Source: Streptomyces sp. WM4235
Lineage (GTDB): Bacteria > Actinomycetota > Actinomycetes > Streptomycetales > Streptomycetaceae
Reading direction: 5' to 3'
Assembly: GCF_001279725.1 (NCBI RefSeq)
Contig: NZ_LGDE01000013.1
Coordinates: forward strand, 62,001-126,000
Length of the DNA stretch: 64,000 nucleotides
Positions 1 through 8,496 of this stretch are shown piece by piece; the stretch's first letter is position 1; the number at the start of each line of letters is the position of its first letter. A program made the position numbers and the translations under genes. Under the pieces are notes generated by a model. The model saw nothing but the letters and a program-made list of their open reading frames with translations. It did no database searches and was not told the DNA's origin.

Positions 1-552
1 GGCCTGAAGGTGGTCTCGCCCTCGAACGCGAGCGACGCCTACTGGATGCTTCAGCAGGCCATCCTCAGCGACGACCCGGTGATCTTCTTCGAGCCGAAGC
101 GGCGCTACTGGGACAAGGGCGAGGTCGACGTCGAGGCCATCCCGGACGCCCTGCACGGGTCCCGGGTGGCGCGCGAGGGCACGGACATCACCCTGGCTGC
201 CTACGGTCCCATGGTGAAGGTCTGCCTGGAGGCGGCGGCCGCCGCGGCCGAGGAGGGCAAGTCGGTCGAGGTCGTGGACCTGCGCTCGATGTCCCCGATC
301 GACTTCGACGGACTGCAGGCCTCGGTGGAGCGGACCCGCCGGCTCGTGGTCGTCCACGAGGCGCCGGTGTTCCTCGGCGTGGGCTCGGAGATCGCCGCCC
401 GCATCACGGAGCGGTGCTTCTACCACCTGGAGGCGCCGGTGCTGCGCGTGGGCGGATTCCACGCCCCGTACCCGCCGGCCCGCCTGGAGGACGAGTACCT
501 GCCGGGCCTGGACAGGGTGCTCGACGCCGTCGACCGCTCGCTGGCGTACTGA
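1..552 (+). CDS. 2-oxo-acid dehydrogenase E1 component, beta subunit (5' truncated by the window edge)
   Basis: C-terminal 183 residues of a transketolase-like E1 beta subunit that decarboxylates branched-chain 2-oxo acids with the E1 alpha subunit and ThDP. The frame is open from base 1, so the start lies upstream. Visible family features are the end of the pyrimidine-binding domain (PSNASDAYWML, then DDPVIFFEPKRRY) and the C-terminal swivel domain with VVDLRSMSPIDFD and VVVHEAP. The stop is followed after 10 nt by the GTG of the E2 gene with GAGGAGAG between them, so the two are one operon (bkd type). The missing N-terminal part prevents choosing between branched-chain and pyruvate specificity, but the E1 alpha/beta plus E2 architecture favours branched-chain. 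Confidence 0.9.
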   Translation, partial: GLKVVSPSNASDAYWMLQQAILSDDPVIFFEPKRRYWDKGEVDVEAIPDALHGSRVAREGTDITLAAYGPMVKVCLEAAAAAAEEGKSVEVVDLRSMSPIDFDGLQASVERTRRLVVVHEAPVFLGVGSEIAARITERCFYHLEAPVLRVGGFHAPYPPARLEDEYLPGLDRVLDAVDRSLAY

Positions 553-562
553 GGAGAGCCCT

Positions 563-2032
563 GTGACGATCCGTGAATTCAAGATGCCCGACGTGGGCGA
601 GGGCCTCACCGAGGCCGAGATCCTCAAGTGGTACGTCCAGCCGGGTGACACCGTCACCGACGGTCAGGTCGTCTGCGAGGTCGAGACGGCGAAGGCGGCC
701 GTCGAGCTGCCGATCCCGTTCGACGGCGTGGTCCACGCCCTCCTCTTCGAGGAAGGCGTCACGGTCGACGTCGGCCAGGTGATCATCTCCGTGCGGACCG
801 GTCCGGCGGAGGAGGCCCCCGAGGCCGCCGCCCCGGCGGCCGTCGCGGCCCCGGCCGTGGCCGAGGAGCCCGTGGCCGAGGCCCGTCAGCCGGTCCTGGT
901 CGGCTACGGCGTGTCCACGGCCTCCACCAAGCGCCGCCCCCGCAAGGGCGCGGCCGAGGCGGGCGCCGCCCCGGCCGCCTCCGTGGCCGCGCGCAACGGC
1001 TCGGCCGTCGCGCCGTCGGTCGCCCCGGCCGTCGTACCGGCCCCCGTGGTTCCCGCGCAGAACGGCTCGGCTCCCGCCGCGCCGACCGGGTCCGAGCGCC
1101 CGCTCGCGAAGCCTCCGGTGCGCAAGCTCGCCAAGGACCTCGGCATCGACCTGGCTCTGGTGATCCCCACCGGCGACGGCGGGGTCGTGAGCCGGGAGGA
1201 CGTCCACGCGGCGGCCGCCGCGGCGATCACCCCGCAGACCGCGCAGGTCCAGGCGCCGGCCGCCGTCCAGGCCCAGGCCCCCGCCCCGGTGGCGGCCGAG
1301 GCGGTCGTCCAGGCCCCGGTCGACACGGCCGTGCGCGAGACCCGGATCCCCGTCAAGGGCGTCCGCAAGGTCACCGCCCAGGCCATGGTCGGTTCCGCCT
1401 TCACCGCGCCGCACGTCACCGAGTTCATCACCTTCGACGTGACCCGGACGATGAAGCTGGTCCAGGAGCTCAAGGACGACCCGGACCTCGCCGGTCTGCG
1501 GATCAACCCGTTGCTCCTGATCGCCAGGGCCGTCCTCGTCGCGATCCGCCGCAACCCGGACGTCAACGCGTCCTGGGACGAGGCGGCCCAGGAGATCGTG
1601 CTCAAGCACTACGTCAACCTGGGCATCGCGGCGGCCACTCCGCGCGGGCTGATCGTCCCGAACATCAAGGACGCCCACACCAAGTCGCTGCGCGAGCTGT
1701 CCGAGGCCCTGTCGGCCCTGGTCGGCACGGCCCGGGACGGCAAGACGTCCCCGGCGGACATGCAGAACGGCACCCTCACCCTCACCAACGTCGGCGTCTT
1801 CGGCGTCGACACCGGTACGCCCATCCTGAACCCCGGCGAGTCCGCGATCCTCGCCATCGGCGCGATCAAGCTCCAGCCGTGGGTCCACAAGGGCAAGGTC
1901 AAGCCGCGCCACGTCACCACCCTGGCGCTGTCGTTCGACCACCGTCTGATCGACGGCGAGCTCGGCTCCCGCTTCCTGGCCGACATCGCGGCGGTCCTGG
2001 AACACCCCCGCCGACTCCTCACCTGGTCGTAG
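563..2032 (+). CDS. Dihydrolipoamide acyltransferase E2 component of the 2-oxo-acid dehydrogenase complex
   Basis: 489-residue E2 core protein that takes the acyl group from E1 on a lipoyl arm and passes it to CoA. Domains in order: one lipoyl domain (about 1-80, lipoyl lysine K44 in VETAKAAVEL), an Ala/Pro/Val-rich flexible linker (about 85-180), a peripheral-subunit-binding domain (about 181-217, RKLAKDLGIDL), a second Ala/Pro linker, and the acyltransferase domain (about 258-489) ending in SFDHRLIDGELG, with catalytic H460 and D464. The GTG start has GAGGAGAG 5 nt upstream. A single lipoyl domain is normal for the branched-chain type. It is the last gene of its operon: a strong hairpin follows at 2056-2094. 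Confidence 0.95.
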   Translation: MTIREFKMPDVGEGLTEAEILKWYVQPGDTVTDGQVVCEVETAKAAVELPIPFDGVVHALLFEEGVTVDVGQVIISVRTGPAEEAPEAAAPAAVAAPAVAEEPVAEARQPVLVGYGVSTASTKRRPRKGAAEAGAAPAASVAARNGSAVAPSVAPAVVPAPVVPAQNGSAPAAPTGSERPLAKPPVRKLAKDLGIDLALVIPTGDGGVVSREDVHAAAAAAITPQTAQVQAPAAVQAQAPAPVAAEAVVQAPVDTAVRETRIPVKGVRKVTAQAMVGSAFTAPHVTEFITFDVTRTMKLVQELKDDPDLAGLRINPLLLIARAVLVAIRRNPDVNASWDEAAQEIVLKHYVNLGIAAATPRGLIVPNIKDAHTKSLRELSEALSALVGTARDGKTSPADMQNGTLTLTNVGVFGVDTGTPILNPGESAILAIGAIKLQPWVHKGKVKPRHVTTLALSFDHRLIDGELGSRFLADIAAVLEHPRRLLTWS

Positions 2033-2055
2033 CGGTCGCAGCACCGTCGTACGCG

Positions 2056-2094
2056 CCGATGGCCGGGCCTCCCTCGCGGGAGCCCGGCCATCGG
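2056..2094 (+). terminator. Hairpin terminator after the E2 gene
   Basis: A 13-bp perfect stem (2056-2068 pairing with 2082-2094) starts 23 nt after the E2 stop codon. The loop can itself pair (CCC with GGG). There is no T-tract, as is common for actinobacterial hairpin terminators. Confidence 0.6.
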
Positions 2095-2149
2095 CCGTCG
2101 CGGGCCCGCCCCGCCACCGGGTAGCCTCCCGCCGGGGAAAGGGGGCCGG

Positions 2150-2905
2150 GTGCCCATCGCCGAACTGCAGGTGTACTCCGTCGAGCGGGCCGACGTGACC
2201 GGCGGGGTGTGTGTGGTCCGCTGTATCGGCGGGGTCGCGCGCGCCGGTCAGGTCTACGCCGTCGGGGACCTGCGGCTCGGGCTGCGGCGCATAGAGCGGT
2301 ACGGGCGGGCCGTCGGCTTCTTCGACGCCGGGCACGTGGCGCGGGTCCACCTCACCGGCGCGGTGGTCGCGCTGCTCGGCCGCGGGCAGGTGCTGACGTA
2401 CGTACCGCCGGACGGCCATTCGCTGGACGAGCTGGAGGCCTGGCTGGCCACCGATCCACCCCTGCTCGACGAACCCCACCCCGAGACCCTGCGCGCCATC
2501 GCCGTCGCCCGCACGCACGACCGGGCGCTGCCCGACGCGGCGCGGATGCGGTGGGGGCGGGTGGCGCTCGCCGCGATCCTGCGGGCGGGGCGGCCCGACG
2601 ACCTGACGCGCGGAGCCGAGACGGCGGCCGTACGGGGCTACCTGATCCGGGAGTTCGGGCCCGGCCGCGGCGGTGACCCGGCGGCCCTGTGCCGGGACGT
2701 GCTCGCGCTGATCGACCTGACCCCGGCGCGGGCGGCGGCCGAGGCGCGGGACTGGCGGAACCTGCCGCGCGAGCGCATCCTGCACCTTCGGCGGATCAAG
2801 AACCTGGTGCCCTGGGCGACCCTGGTCCGCGGCCACCTGGCGGCCGACGACCCCCTCGCGGAGGTCGTCGACGCCTGGACGGCGGTACGGGGCCTGCTGC
2901 CCTAG
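2150..2905 (+). CDS. Conserved hypothetical protein, beta-rich N-terminal half
   Basis: 251 residues from a GTG start; AAAGGGGG lies 6 nt upstream. I do not recognise a named family. The first 85 residues alternate short hydrophobic strands and charged turns (ELQVYSVERADV, VVRCIGGVARAGQVYAV, ARVHLTGAVVALLGRG) in a way that recalls the domain-2 beta-barrel of translational GTPases, but no GTPase motif is present. The rest is helical and Arg/Ala-rich and ends in AWTAVRGLL. No signal peptide or membrane segment is visible. It is transcribed away from the E2 gene after a terminator and converges with the PPOX gene; the 39-bp gap gives no further clue to function. Confidence 0.7.
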   Translation: MPIAELQVYSVERADVTGGVCVVRCIGGVARAGQVYAVGDLRLGLRRIERYGRAVGFFDAGHVARVHLTGAVVALLGRGQVLTYVPPDGHSLDELEAWLATDPPLLDEPHPETLRAIAVARTHDRALPDAARMRWGRVALAAILRAGRPDDLTRGAETAAVRGYLIREFGPGRGGDPAALCRDVLALIDLTPARAAAEARDWRNLPRERILHLRRIKNLVPWATLVRGHLAADDPLAEVVDAWTAVRGLLP

Positions 2906-2944
2906 GCCCTGTTCGGCCTGCTGCCCCGGCGCCCCGTCGAACGT

Positions 2945-3364
2945 CTAGCCGGCGGCCTTGGCGGCGTTGCCGAGCACCTTCGTCGGGGTGATGCGCAGGA
3001 CCACCCGCACCTGCTCGGCGGGGGCCTCCACGAACTCCTTGCCGCCGCCGGGGCCCAGGTACTCCTCGGCGATCCGGTTCGCCACGGCCCGACCGGTGTC
3101 CTCGGTCACCGAGGCGGTGCCGCGGATCTCGGCGTACAGGAAGGGGTTCGCGAGGTCGAAGACGGTCAGGCCGACCCGCTCGTCGCGGACGAGGTTGCGT
3201 TCCTTGCGTCGGCCCCGCTCGGTGGAGACCAACAGCTCGTCGCCTTCGCGGGACACCCAGACGACCGAACTCTGCGGTCCGCCATCGGGGTTGATGGTCG
3301 TGAGGACGGCGGGATGCGGCGCGTCCAGCAGCCCCCGCACGGTGTCGTTCAGCTCAACAGTCAT
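2945..3364 (-). CDS. PPOX-class F420/flavin-dependent oxidoreductase
   Basis: 139 residues, the usual length for the small split-barrel proteins of the pyridoxamine-phosphate-oxidase superfamily. Family pattern seen: LLDAPHPAVLTTINPDGGPQ at the N-terminus (substrate-side strand), VWVSREGDELLVSTERGRRK (cofactor phosphate contacts by Arg/Lys), then NLVRDERVGLTVFD and YAEIRGTASV. In actinobacteria most such proteins use coenzyme F420 for two-electron reductions of unknown physiological substrates. Monocistronic, converging with the preceding hypothetical gene. F420 versus FMN cannot be decided from the sequence alone. Confidence 0.88.
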   Translation of the reverse strand: MTVELNDTVRGLLDAPHPAVLTTINPDGGPQSSVVWVSREGDELLVSTERGRRKERNLVRDERVGLTVFDLANPFLYAEIRGTASVTEDTGRAVANRIAEEYLGPGGGKEFVEAPAEQVRVVLRITPTKVLGNAAKAAG

Positions 3365-3440
3365 GCGGGCGAGCCTAGTCGGGGCCCCCTCGCGCGCGGC
3401 TCGGTTCGCGTACGACGATCCGATTAACCGAGGTCCCCGC

Positions 3441-4667
3441 TCACCCCCACGGCAGGTTCACCCAGGGGCTGCCCGGATCGTTCGTCAACTCCCGGTGAAC
3501 GGTGACCATTTCCTCGTACCAGTGGCCGAACTCCTCCTCGTCGAACTGCATGCACCGACCGAGGACGAACCCGGCGGACAGCTCCTCCCATGAGCGGTAC
3601 GCCAGCCGGCAGGCCTTCCCCGCCCGGACGACGGCCCGCTCGGTCTCCTCCAGGGTCCCGAAGCGGGCGCCGAGTCCCCAGCGGGCCATCTGGGAGGCCC
3701 GCCCGAAGTCCCACGCCTCGACGGAACGGACGTACGCGCCCCCGCTGAGCACCCCGTCGGCCCGCAGGCGCTGCTCGTAGCGGGCGATCCGGCCGATGAC
3801 CCGCTGGAGGCCCGCGATCTCCCCCTCCACCTCGGCGGTGGGCCGGGGCCGCGCGACGGTCACCCCGTCGGGGGTCAGCTGCGGCTCTGCGGCCCGGTCC
3901 GCGTTGGCCCGCAGGGTGGAGGCGGTGGCGTGGCGCCAGTGCTCGATGTCCACCGGCCCGGCGAACTCCTTGGTCAGGGCGACGCGCACGCGCAGCGCGA
4001 ACTCCCAGACCGGGCTGACCACGTCGGCGTTCAACAGCCGCTCGGTCATGACGTGCCACTCCTCGCGGGTGGTGACGCCCCAGGACTCCCGGAGCTTCTC
4101 CCGCTCCAGGGAGTAGCCCTGACCGTGGTAGGCGAGCGCGTTCCAGAACGTCCCGGCGCGCACCGACAGGTGCGCGCCGCAGGCCAGCCCGAAGGCGACG
4201 GGCCCGCGCAGGGGGCCGCCGAGGTGCAGGGCGTGGACCTTGTCGCGTTCCAGTCCGGTGTAGTCGCGCGGGCGCCGCTCCACGTGGAACTTCCAACTCG
4301 CCGCGTGCGCGGGCGAGATCGGCAGGAACACCTCGAAGGGGGTGCCCGGGTTGACGGCCAGGTAGGGGACCGCGCCCGACGGATAGCAGTCGGCGAACCA
4401 GTCGAGGCTCGCGATGTCGAAGACCAGGTCGGGGGTGGGCACGGGCAACATGCCCTCGGTGAAGGCGATGTAGGCGTGCGCCTGGACCTGCGGGAACCAG
4501 GTCCGCTCGGGCCGGACCTGGGTGGGATGGGCGTCGAGGAACGCGCGGGACTGCGGGACCAGGAGGCGGGCCCGCGCCAGCACGTCGAGGAGACCCGGCC
4601 AGTTCCCCGCCGCCCTCGCCTCGTGCAACTCTCGTTCGATGACGCTCGGCGCGGTCCAGGTCCCCAT
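3441..4667 (-). CDS. DUF1266 domain-containing protein
   Basis: 408 residues, cytoplasmic. The C-terminal 170 residues carry the DUF1266 signature: a helix-rich domain with VEAWDFGRASQMARWG, later ACRLAYRSWEELSAGFVLGR and the closing NDPGSPWVNLPW. The N-terminal 200 residues are less conserved and contain a WFADCYPSGAVPYLAVNPGTP-type stretch, also seen in longer actinobacterial members. DUF1266 proteins have no established function; in enterobacteria some sit near toxin or stress loci. The ATG start lies 14 nt before the 3' margin of the divergent promoter region shared with the papain-family protease gene. Confidence 0.82.
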   Translation of the reverse strand: MGTWTAPSVIERELHEARAAGNWPGLLDVLARARLLVPQSRAFLDAHPTQVRPERTWFPQVQAHAYIAFTEGMLPVPTPDLVFDIASLDWFADCYPSGAVPYLAVNPGTPFEVFLPISPAHAASWKFHVERRPRDYTGLERDKVHALHLGGPLRGPVAFGLACGAHLSVRAGTFWNALAYHGQGYSLEREKLRESWGVTTREEWHVMTERLLNADVVSPVWEFALRVRVALTKEFAGPVDIEHWRHATASTLRANADRAAEPQLTPDGVTVARPRPTAEVEGEIAGLQRVIGRIARYEQRLRADGVLSGGAYVRSVEAWDFGRASQMARWGLGARFGTLEETERAVVRAGKACRLAYRSWEELSAGFVLGRCMQFDEEEFGHWYEEMVTVHRELTNDPGSPWVNLPWG

Positions 4668-4880
4668 GCGGAAACCCTAGCGGGGTCCCCGGGCGGGCCG
4701 GCCGGCCCGGTTCCCGTCCGCCCGGCGGGTCGCCGCGCGCACCCCCGTCCGCCTCCCGGGGCGTACGACCCCCGTGCCACCGCGCGACCTCGCGGACCCC
4801 CTTGACGCCCCCCGCCGGCAGGGAGACGCTCCCGGGTCTCGCTCGCATCCGTACGGGCGACCGCACACTGGGGGGCCGGT

Positions 4881-6770
4881 ATGCCGCAGGAGTCTGTCCG
4901 GACGGCGGGGGAGTTGCGGGCGCGGCTCGCGGAACGGGGGGCGCGCTGGTCGGTGACCGAGCACCTGGCCGACACGGAGCGCGTGCCGCGCGCCGCCCTG
5001 GGGCTGGAGCCGGGGGCGAACCTGACCTCCGCCGAGGAGGCGGGGACCGTCGATCTGCGGGGGCTGATCGGGCGGGTCAGCGGCAATCCGCACCTCACCC
5101 GGCGCAGGGCCGCGCACGGCCTGCTGCCCGGGGCCGGGGGGTCGCCGGCGGGGGCCCGGCCGGCCGCCGTGGACTGGCGGAGCCGGTGGGGGTGGCCCTG
5201 GCTCACGAAGGTGAAGGACCAGAACCCCTGCGGGTCGTGCTGGGCCTTCGGGGCGGCCGGGCTGGTGGAGTCGATGGCCCGGATCGAGCACGACGTGTGG
5301 GCGGAGCGGTCCGAGGGGGACGTGCACGACGGGCTGAAGTTCACCTGCGGGCAGGGCTCCAACCCGGAGACCGCCCTGGACTGGATCACCACCCACGGCG
5401 GGCTCGCCGACCCGGACTGCTGGCCCTACTCCACGCCCCCGCCCGGCCTGCCCGCCGAGCGGCGCGAGGCCTGGGGGGCCGAGTACACGCCGAGTTGGGA
5501 CCGTTCGGGGCGCACGGTGCGCGTCACCGAGTACGTGCGCCTGGGCGACACGGAGCAGCAGAAGGTGTGGCTGGACACCGTCGGCCCGCTGACGGCCTGC
5601 TTCGACGTGTACGACGACTTCTTCGGGCTCGGCGCGGGCGTCTACCACCGCACCAGCGACCGACTCGCGGGCGGGCACTGCGTGTTGATCGTCGGCTACG
5701 ACGACGCGGCCGGCTGCTGGCTGTTCAAGAACTCCTGGGGGACCGGCTACCACGTCGGCGGCTACGGCCGCATCGCCTACGGCGAGGTCGACATCGACCG
5801 CTGGGCCAAGTGCGGGCTGCGTGACACCAACATCGACCCGTGGAGCAAGCGCCGCCTGCACACGGGCAACGTGTACGAGAGCGGCAACGGCCGCGCCCAC
5901 CGCAACTTCGAGCTGCTCGCCGGCACCGGCGCGGGCGCCCTGCGGCACTGGTGGCGCGAGGGTGACGCGCCGTTCGCCTGGTCCCGGGCCGGCACCTTCG
6001 CCGCGGACGCCTCGGGCCAGCCCGCCTTCACCGGCACCACCTACAACCGGAACATGGAGTCCCTGCACGTCACCACGGGCGGCCGGCTCCGCCACTGGTA
6101 CTACGAGCAGTCCGGCGGCGCCTGGCGCGACGGCGGCGCCTTCGGCCCGGGCGACGCGGCGGTCGGCTCGACCCCGGCGTTCATCCAGAGCGACTACGGC
6201 AAGCCGGGCAACTTCGAGGTGGTCGTGCGGACCGCCGACGGCCGGCTGAACCACTGGTGGCGGATCAACGGCGCGCCCTGGACCTGGAACGACGGCGGCC
6301 GGTTCGCCTCCGGCATCGCCCACTACGGTCCGGCGCTGGTCCAGACCCGCGGCCGGCACCTCGACCTGGTCGCGGCCCGCGACGACGGCCGAATGCAACT
6401 GTGGTGGCGCGACGACCCCAACGGCTTCGTCTGGCGCGCCGGCGAGGTCTTCGGCAGCGGGATCGTCTCCGCGCCGTGCCTGATCGAGGGCCAGTACGGG
6501 GCCGTCGACGAGGACACCGCCGGGAACTACGAGTTGTGCGCCGTCGCCGAGGGCGGCCGGGTCGAGCACTGGTGGCGAGGGAACGCCGCGGGGGCCGCCT
6601 GGACCCGCGGCGCGGTCTTCGGACACGACGCGCTGGCCGTCACCGGGATGCTCCAGGGCAGTTTCGGGTTCAACCTGGAGGTCATCGTCCTGCGCACCGA
6701 CCGCCTCCTCCAGCACTACTGGCGCGACGGCGCGGGCTGGCACGAGGGGCCGGTGATCGGCCCGGCCTGA
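4881..6770 (+). CDS. Papain-family (C1) cysteine protease with a C-terminal six-repeat propeller-like domain
   Basis: 629 residues. Residues 1-90 look like a short propeptide or cap; no signal peptide, Tat motif or membrane helix is visible. Residues 95-310 form a complete C1 peptidase: the oxyanion/nucleophile motif NPCGSCWAF with C120, GGHCVLIVGYDD with H266, and FKNSWGTGYH with N284. Residues 325-629 hold six repeats of about 45-55 residues, each centred on a [LMV]xHWWR-like motif near residues 354, 404, 457, 506, 564 and 611, with F-A/G-S-G type turns between. This repeat resembles the PLL/PHL lectin-type beta-propellers that bind glycans. The next gene, 15 nt downstream with its own GAGGGGG site, encodes a chagasin-like inhibitor of exactly this peptidase class. 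Substrate and location are unknown; the absence of a secretion signal suggests an intracellular or lysis-released enzyme. Confidence 0.92.
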   Translation: MPQESVRTAGELRARLAERGARWSVTEHLADTERVPRAALGLEPGANLTSAEEAGTVDLRGLIGRVSGNPHLTRRRAAHGLLPGAGGSPAGARPAAVDWRSRWGWPWLTKVKDQNPCGSCWAFGAAGLVESMARIEHDVWAERSEGDVHDGLKFTCGQGSNPETALDWITTHGGLADPDCWPYSTPPPGLPAERREAWGAEYTPSWDRSGRTVRVTEYVRLGDTEQQKVWLDTVGPLTACFDVYDDFFGLGAGVYHRTSDRLAGGHCVLIVGYDDAAGCWLFKNSWGTGYHVGGYGRIAYGEVDIDRWAKCGLRDTNIDPWSKRRLHTGNVYESGNGRAHRNFELLAGTGAGALRHWWREGDAPFAWSRAGTFAADASGQPAFTGTTYNRNMESLHVTTGGRLRHWYYEQSGGAWRDGGAFGPGDAAVGSTPAFIQSDYGKPGNFEVVVRTADGRLNHWWRINGAPWTWNDGGRFASGIAHYGPALVQTRGRHLDLVAARDDGRMQLWWRDDPNGFVWRAGEVFGSGIVSAPCLIEGQYGAVDEDTAGNYELCAVAEGGRVEHWWRGNAAGAAWTRGAVFGHDALAVTGMLQGSFGFNLEVIVLRTDRLLQHYWRDGAGWHEGPVIGPA

Positions 6771-6785
6771 GAGGGGGCCGCGCGG

Positions 6786-7130
6786 ATGGAGGTACGGAGC
6801 ATCGTGCTCGCGCCGGGCGAGACGTACGAGCTGCGGCTGACCGGGCGCGGGGCGCGCGGATACGTGTGGACCTGGCAGGTCGGCGGCGACGCGGACGCGG
6901 TCTCGGTGACGCAGCCGGACGGGCCCGGGCGGGCGCAGACCCCACCGCTGCCGGGGGCGGCGGTGGAGCGGGTGTACCTGGTGCGGGGGATCGGCGCGGG
7001 CGGCCGGGCCCGGGTGCGGTTCGCCCAGGTCCGGCCGCCGTACCCGCAGGAGGCCCCGTACGACGAGTTCCTGTTGGAGGTGGAGGTCAGCGACCGCCCG
7101 TCCCGCTCGGCCGGGACCGGCGGGGCTTGA
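6786..7130 (+). CDS. Chagasin-like (I42 family) cysteine protease inhibitor
   Basis: 114 residues, the size of chagasin-type inhibitors, which plug the active site of papain-family proteases with three loops of an immunoglobulin-like fold. Seen here: N-terminal strand VLAPGETYELRL; first loop GRGARGYVW (residues 20-28) at the place of the NPTTGYxW loop; second loop LPGAAVERVYLVR (about 55-67); third loop VRPPYPQE (82-89) matching the RPW/E loop; closing strand YDEFLLEVEV. The first loop deviates from the N-P-T/S-T-G consensus but keeps G-Y-x-W. No signal peptide, matching the protease 15 nt upstream; SD GAGGGGG is 8 nt before the ATG. Its last 44 bp overlap the 3' end of the opposing DUF418 gene. 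The likely role is to restrain the adjacent protease. Confidence 0.82.
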   Translation: MEVRSIVLAPGETYELRLTGRGARGYVWTWQVGGDADAVSVTQPDGPGRAQTPPLPGAAVERVYLVRGIGAGGRARVRFAQVRPPYPQEAPYDEFLLEVEVSDRPSRSAGTGGA

Positions 7131-8292
7131 GGGCCCACTGTTGGACGGCTTCGAGCGGGCCCCGCTCGAAGCGGCGCAGCCACAGGGCGGAGCCGGCCAC
7201 CAGGGTGAGGGCGACGCCCGCCCACAGGCCCATCACCCACCAGGGGCCGGTGCCCGCGAGGCGCCCGGTGAGACCCAGGCCGAGGCCGTAGCAGAGCAGG
7301 ACGCACAGCAGGTTCTGGGCGACGTAGCAGGACAGGGCGGTGCGGCCGACCGAGCCGAGGGCGCCGGTCACGGCGGCGGGGACCCGCAGGCGGTCCAGGG
7401 CGATGCCGATCAGCCCCATGTAGCCGACGGCGATGAGCGGGGCGACGGCGTAGCGGCCCAGGACGAAGAACGCGTCGCCGCCGAGCACGGCGGCGATTCC
7501 CGCCGGCATGCCGAGCCCCAGCCCCCAGGCGGCCATCCGGCCCCGGATCCGACGGCCGTCGGCGGTCGGGGCGAACGCGCCCGCGCGGTGCAGGCGGACG
7601 CCCAGCAGGAAGAGGAACACGAGCAGGCCGAAGCTGAAGACGGGTTCGATGCGCAGTATCGCCGCGTGCTGGAGGCGGAAGGCGATCTGTTCCGCCCAGG
7701 TGCCGTCGGCGTACAGCGCGACCGTGTCCGGGTGGGGCTCCGTCGGGGTGCCTTCGGGTCCGGCCGCGGAGGCGACCGTCACCAGGGCCACCAGCGCCAG
7801 GTGCGTTCCGCCGGCCACCCACATCGCGCGCCGCCGGACCTTCTCGGAGCGGGCGAGCAGCCAGGCGACGAGGAGCGCGGTGACGGCGTAGCCCATCAGC
7901 ACGTCCCAGGCGAAGATCAGCAGGAAGTGCAGGGTCCCTTCGAGGAAGAGGAAGGCGGCCCGCCGCCAGTACCGGCCGGGCCAGGGGGCGCCCCGGCGCG
8001 CCGCGGAGTCGTACTGGATGGCCAGGCCCACGCCGAACAGGATCGTCAGCAGGGCCAGGAACTTGCCGTCGGCGAGGAAGCGGAAGAGCGTCTCGGCCAG
8101 GTGGGCGGGGGTGGGGTCCGCGAGGACGTCGGGGCTCCCCGGGCCGCCTTGGACGACACCCCATTCGGAGCCCGGCGAGGCGAAGATCCACACGTTGGTC
8201 ATGAGCGTGCCGAGGATCGCGGCTCCGCGCAGGACGTCGAGGAGGGGGAGCCGGGTCGTCGTCACCGGCGGTGCGAGCAGGGTCTCGGACAT
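7087..8292 (-). CDS. DUF418 domain-containing integral membrane protein
   Basis: 401 residues. The start chosen (MSETLLAPP) has GGAG 5 nt upstream; a longer in-frame reading would run through the 13-bp repeats at 8419-8483 and is not credible. The protein opens with RLPLLDVLRGAAILGTLMTN, the typical YeiB/DUF418 N-terminus (acyltransferase-3-like fold), has about ten hydrophobic segments, GKFLALLTILFGVGLAIQ in the middle, and the C-terminal DUF418 region with GRTALSCYVAQNLLCVLLCY followed by a FERGPLEAV closing motif. DUF418 proteins are thought to be membrane acyltransferase relatives but no substrate is known. Convergent overlap of 44 bp with the chagasin-like gene. Confidence 0.9.
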   Translation of the reverse strand: MSETLLAPPVTTTRLPLLDVLRGAAILGTLMTNVWIFASPGSEWGVVQGGPGSPDVLADPTPAHLAETLFRFLADGKFLALLTILFGVGLAIQYDSAARRGAPWPGRYWRRAAFLFLEGTLHFLLIFAWDVLMGYAVTALLVAWLLARSEKVRRRAMWVAGGTHLALVALVTVASAAGPEGTPTEPHPDTVALYADGTWAEQIAFRLQHAAILRIEPVFSFGLLVFLFLLGVRLHRAGAFAPTADGRRIRGRMAAWGLGLGMPAGIAAVLGGDAFFVLGRYAVAPLIAVGYMGLIGIALDRLRVPAAVTGALGSVGRTALSCYVAQNLLCVLLCYGLGLGLTGRLAGTGPWWVMGLWAGVALTLVAGSALWLRRFERGPLEAVQQWALKPRRSRPSGTGGR

Positions 8293-8418
8293 GACTCCAG
8301 CGTCTCGGCGGACGGGGCGGCGCACGTCCTGCGGGTGAACGAAGCCGGGGTACATCCTTCGATGCAGCGAACGGGCCGTCGCCTCCTCCCCGCCCCCGCG
8401 CCTCCCCTCCTCCCCGAT

Positions 8419-8483
8419 GTCCGGACGTGCTGTCCGGATGCGCTGTCCGGATGCGCTGTCCGGACGTGCTGTCCGGATGCTGG
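8419..8483. repeat. Five tandem 13-bp repeats upstream of the GntR gene
   Basis: Five consecutive 13-bp units, GTCCGGACGTGCT (A) or GTCCGGATGCGCT (B), in order A-B-B-A-B' (8419, 8432, 8445, 8458, 8471; the last unit ends GCTGG). Every unit carries the palindrome TCCGGA. The array lies between the divergent DUF418 and GntR genes, 44 bp before the GntR start codon. Confidence 0.9.
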
Positions 8484-8496
8484 ACGCGGAAGGTCG

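Noticed and set aside
404..2836. 810-codon open frame on the minus strand opposite the E2 gene
   Set aside because: Mirror of the plus-strand genes with Arg/Gly/Asp-rich nonsense composition; E2 domains are clear on the other strand.
8419..8483. Repeat array as a possible CRISPR
   Set aside because: Units are directly adjacent 13-mers with no spacers and no cas genes.
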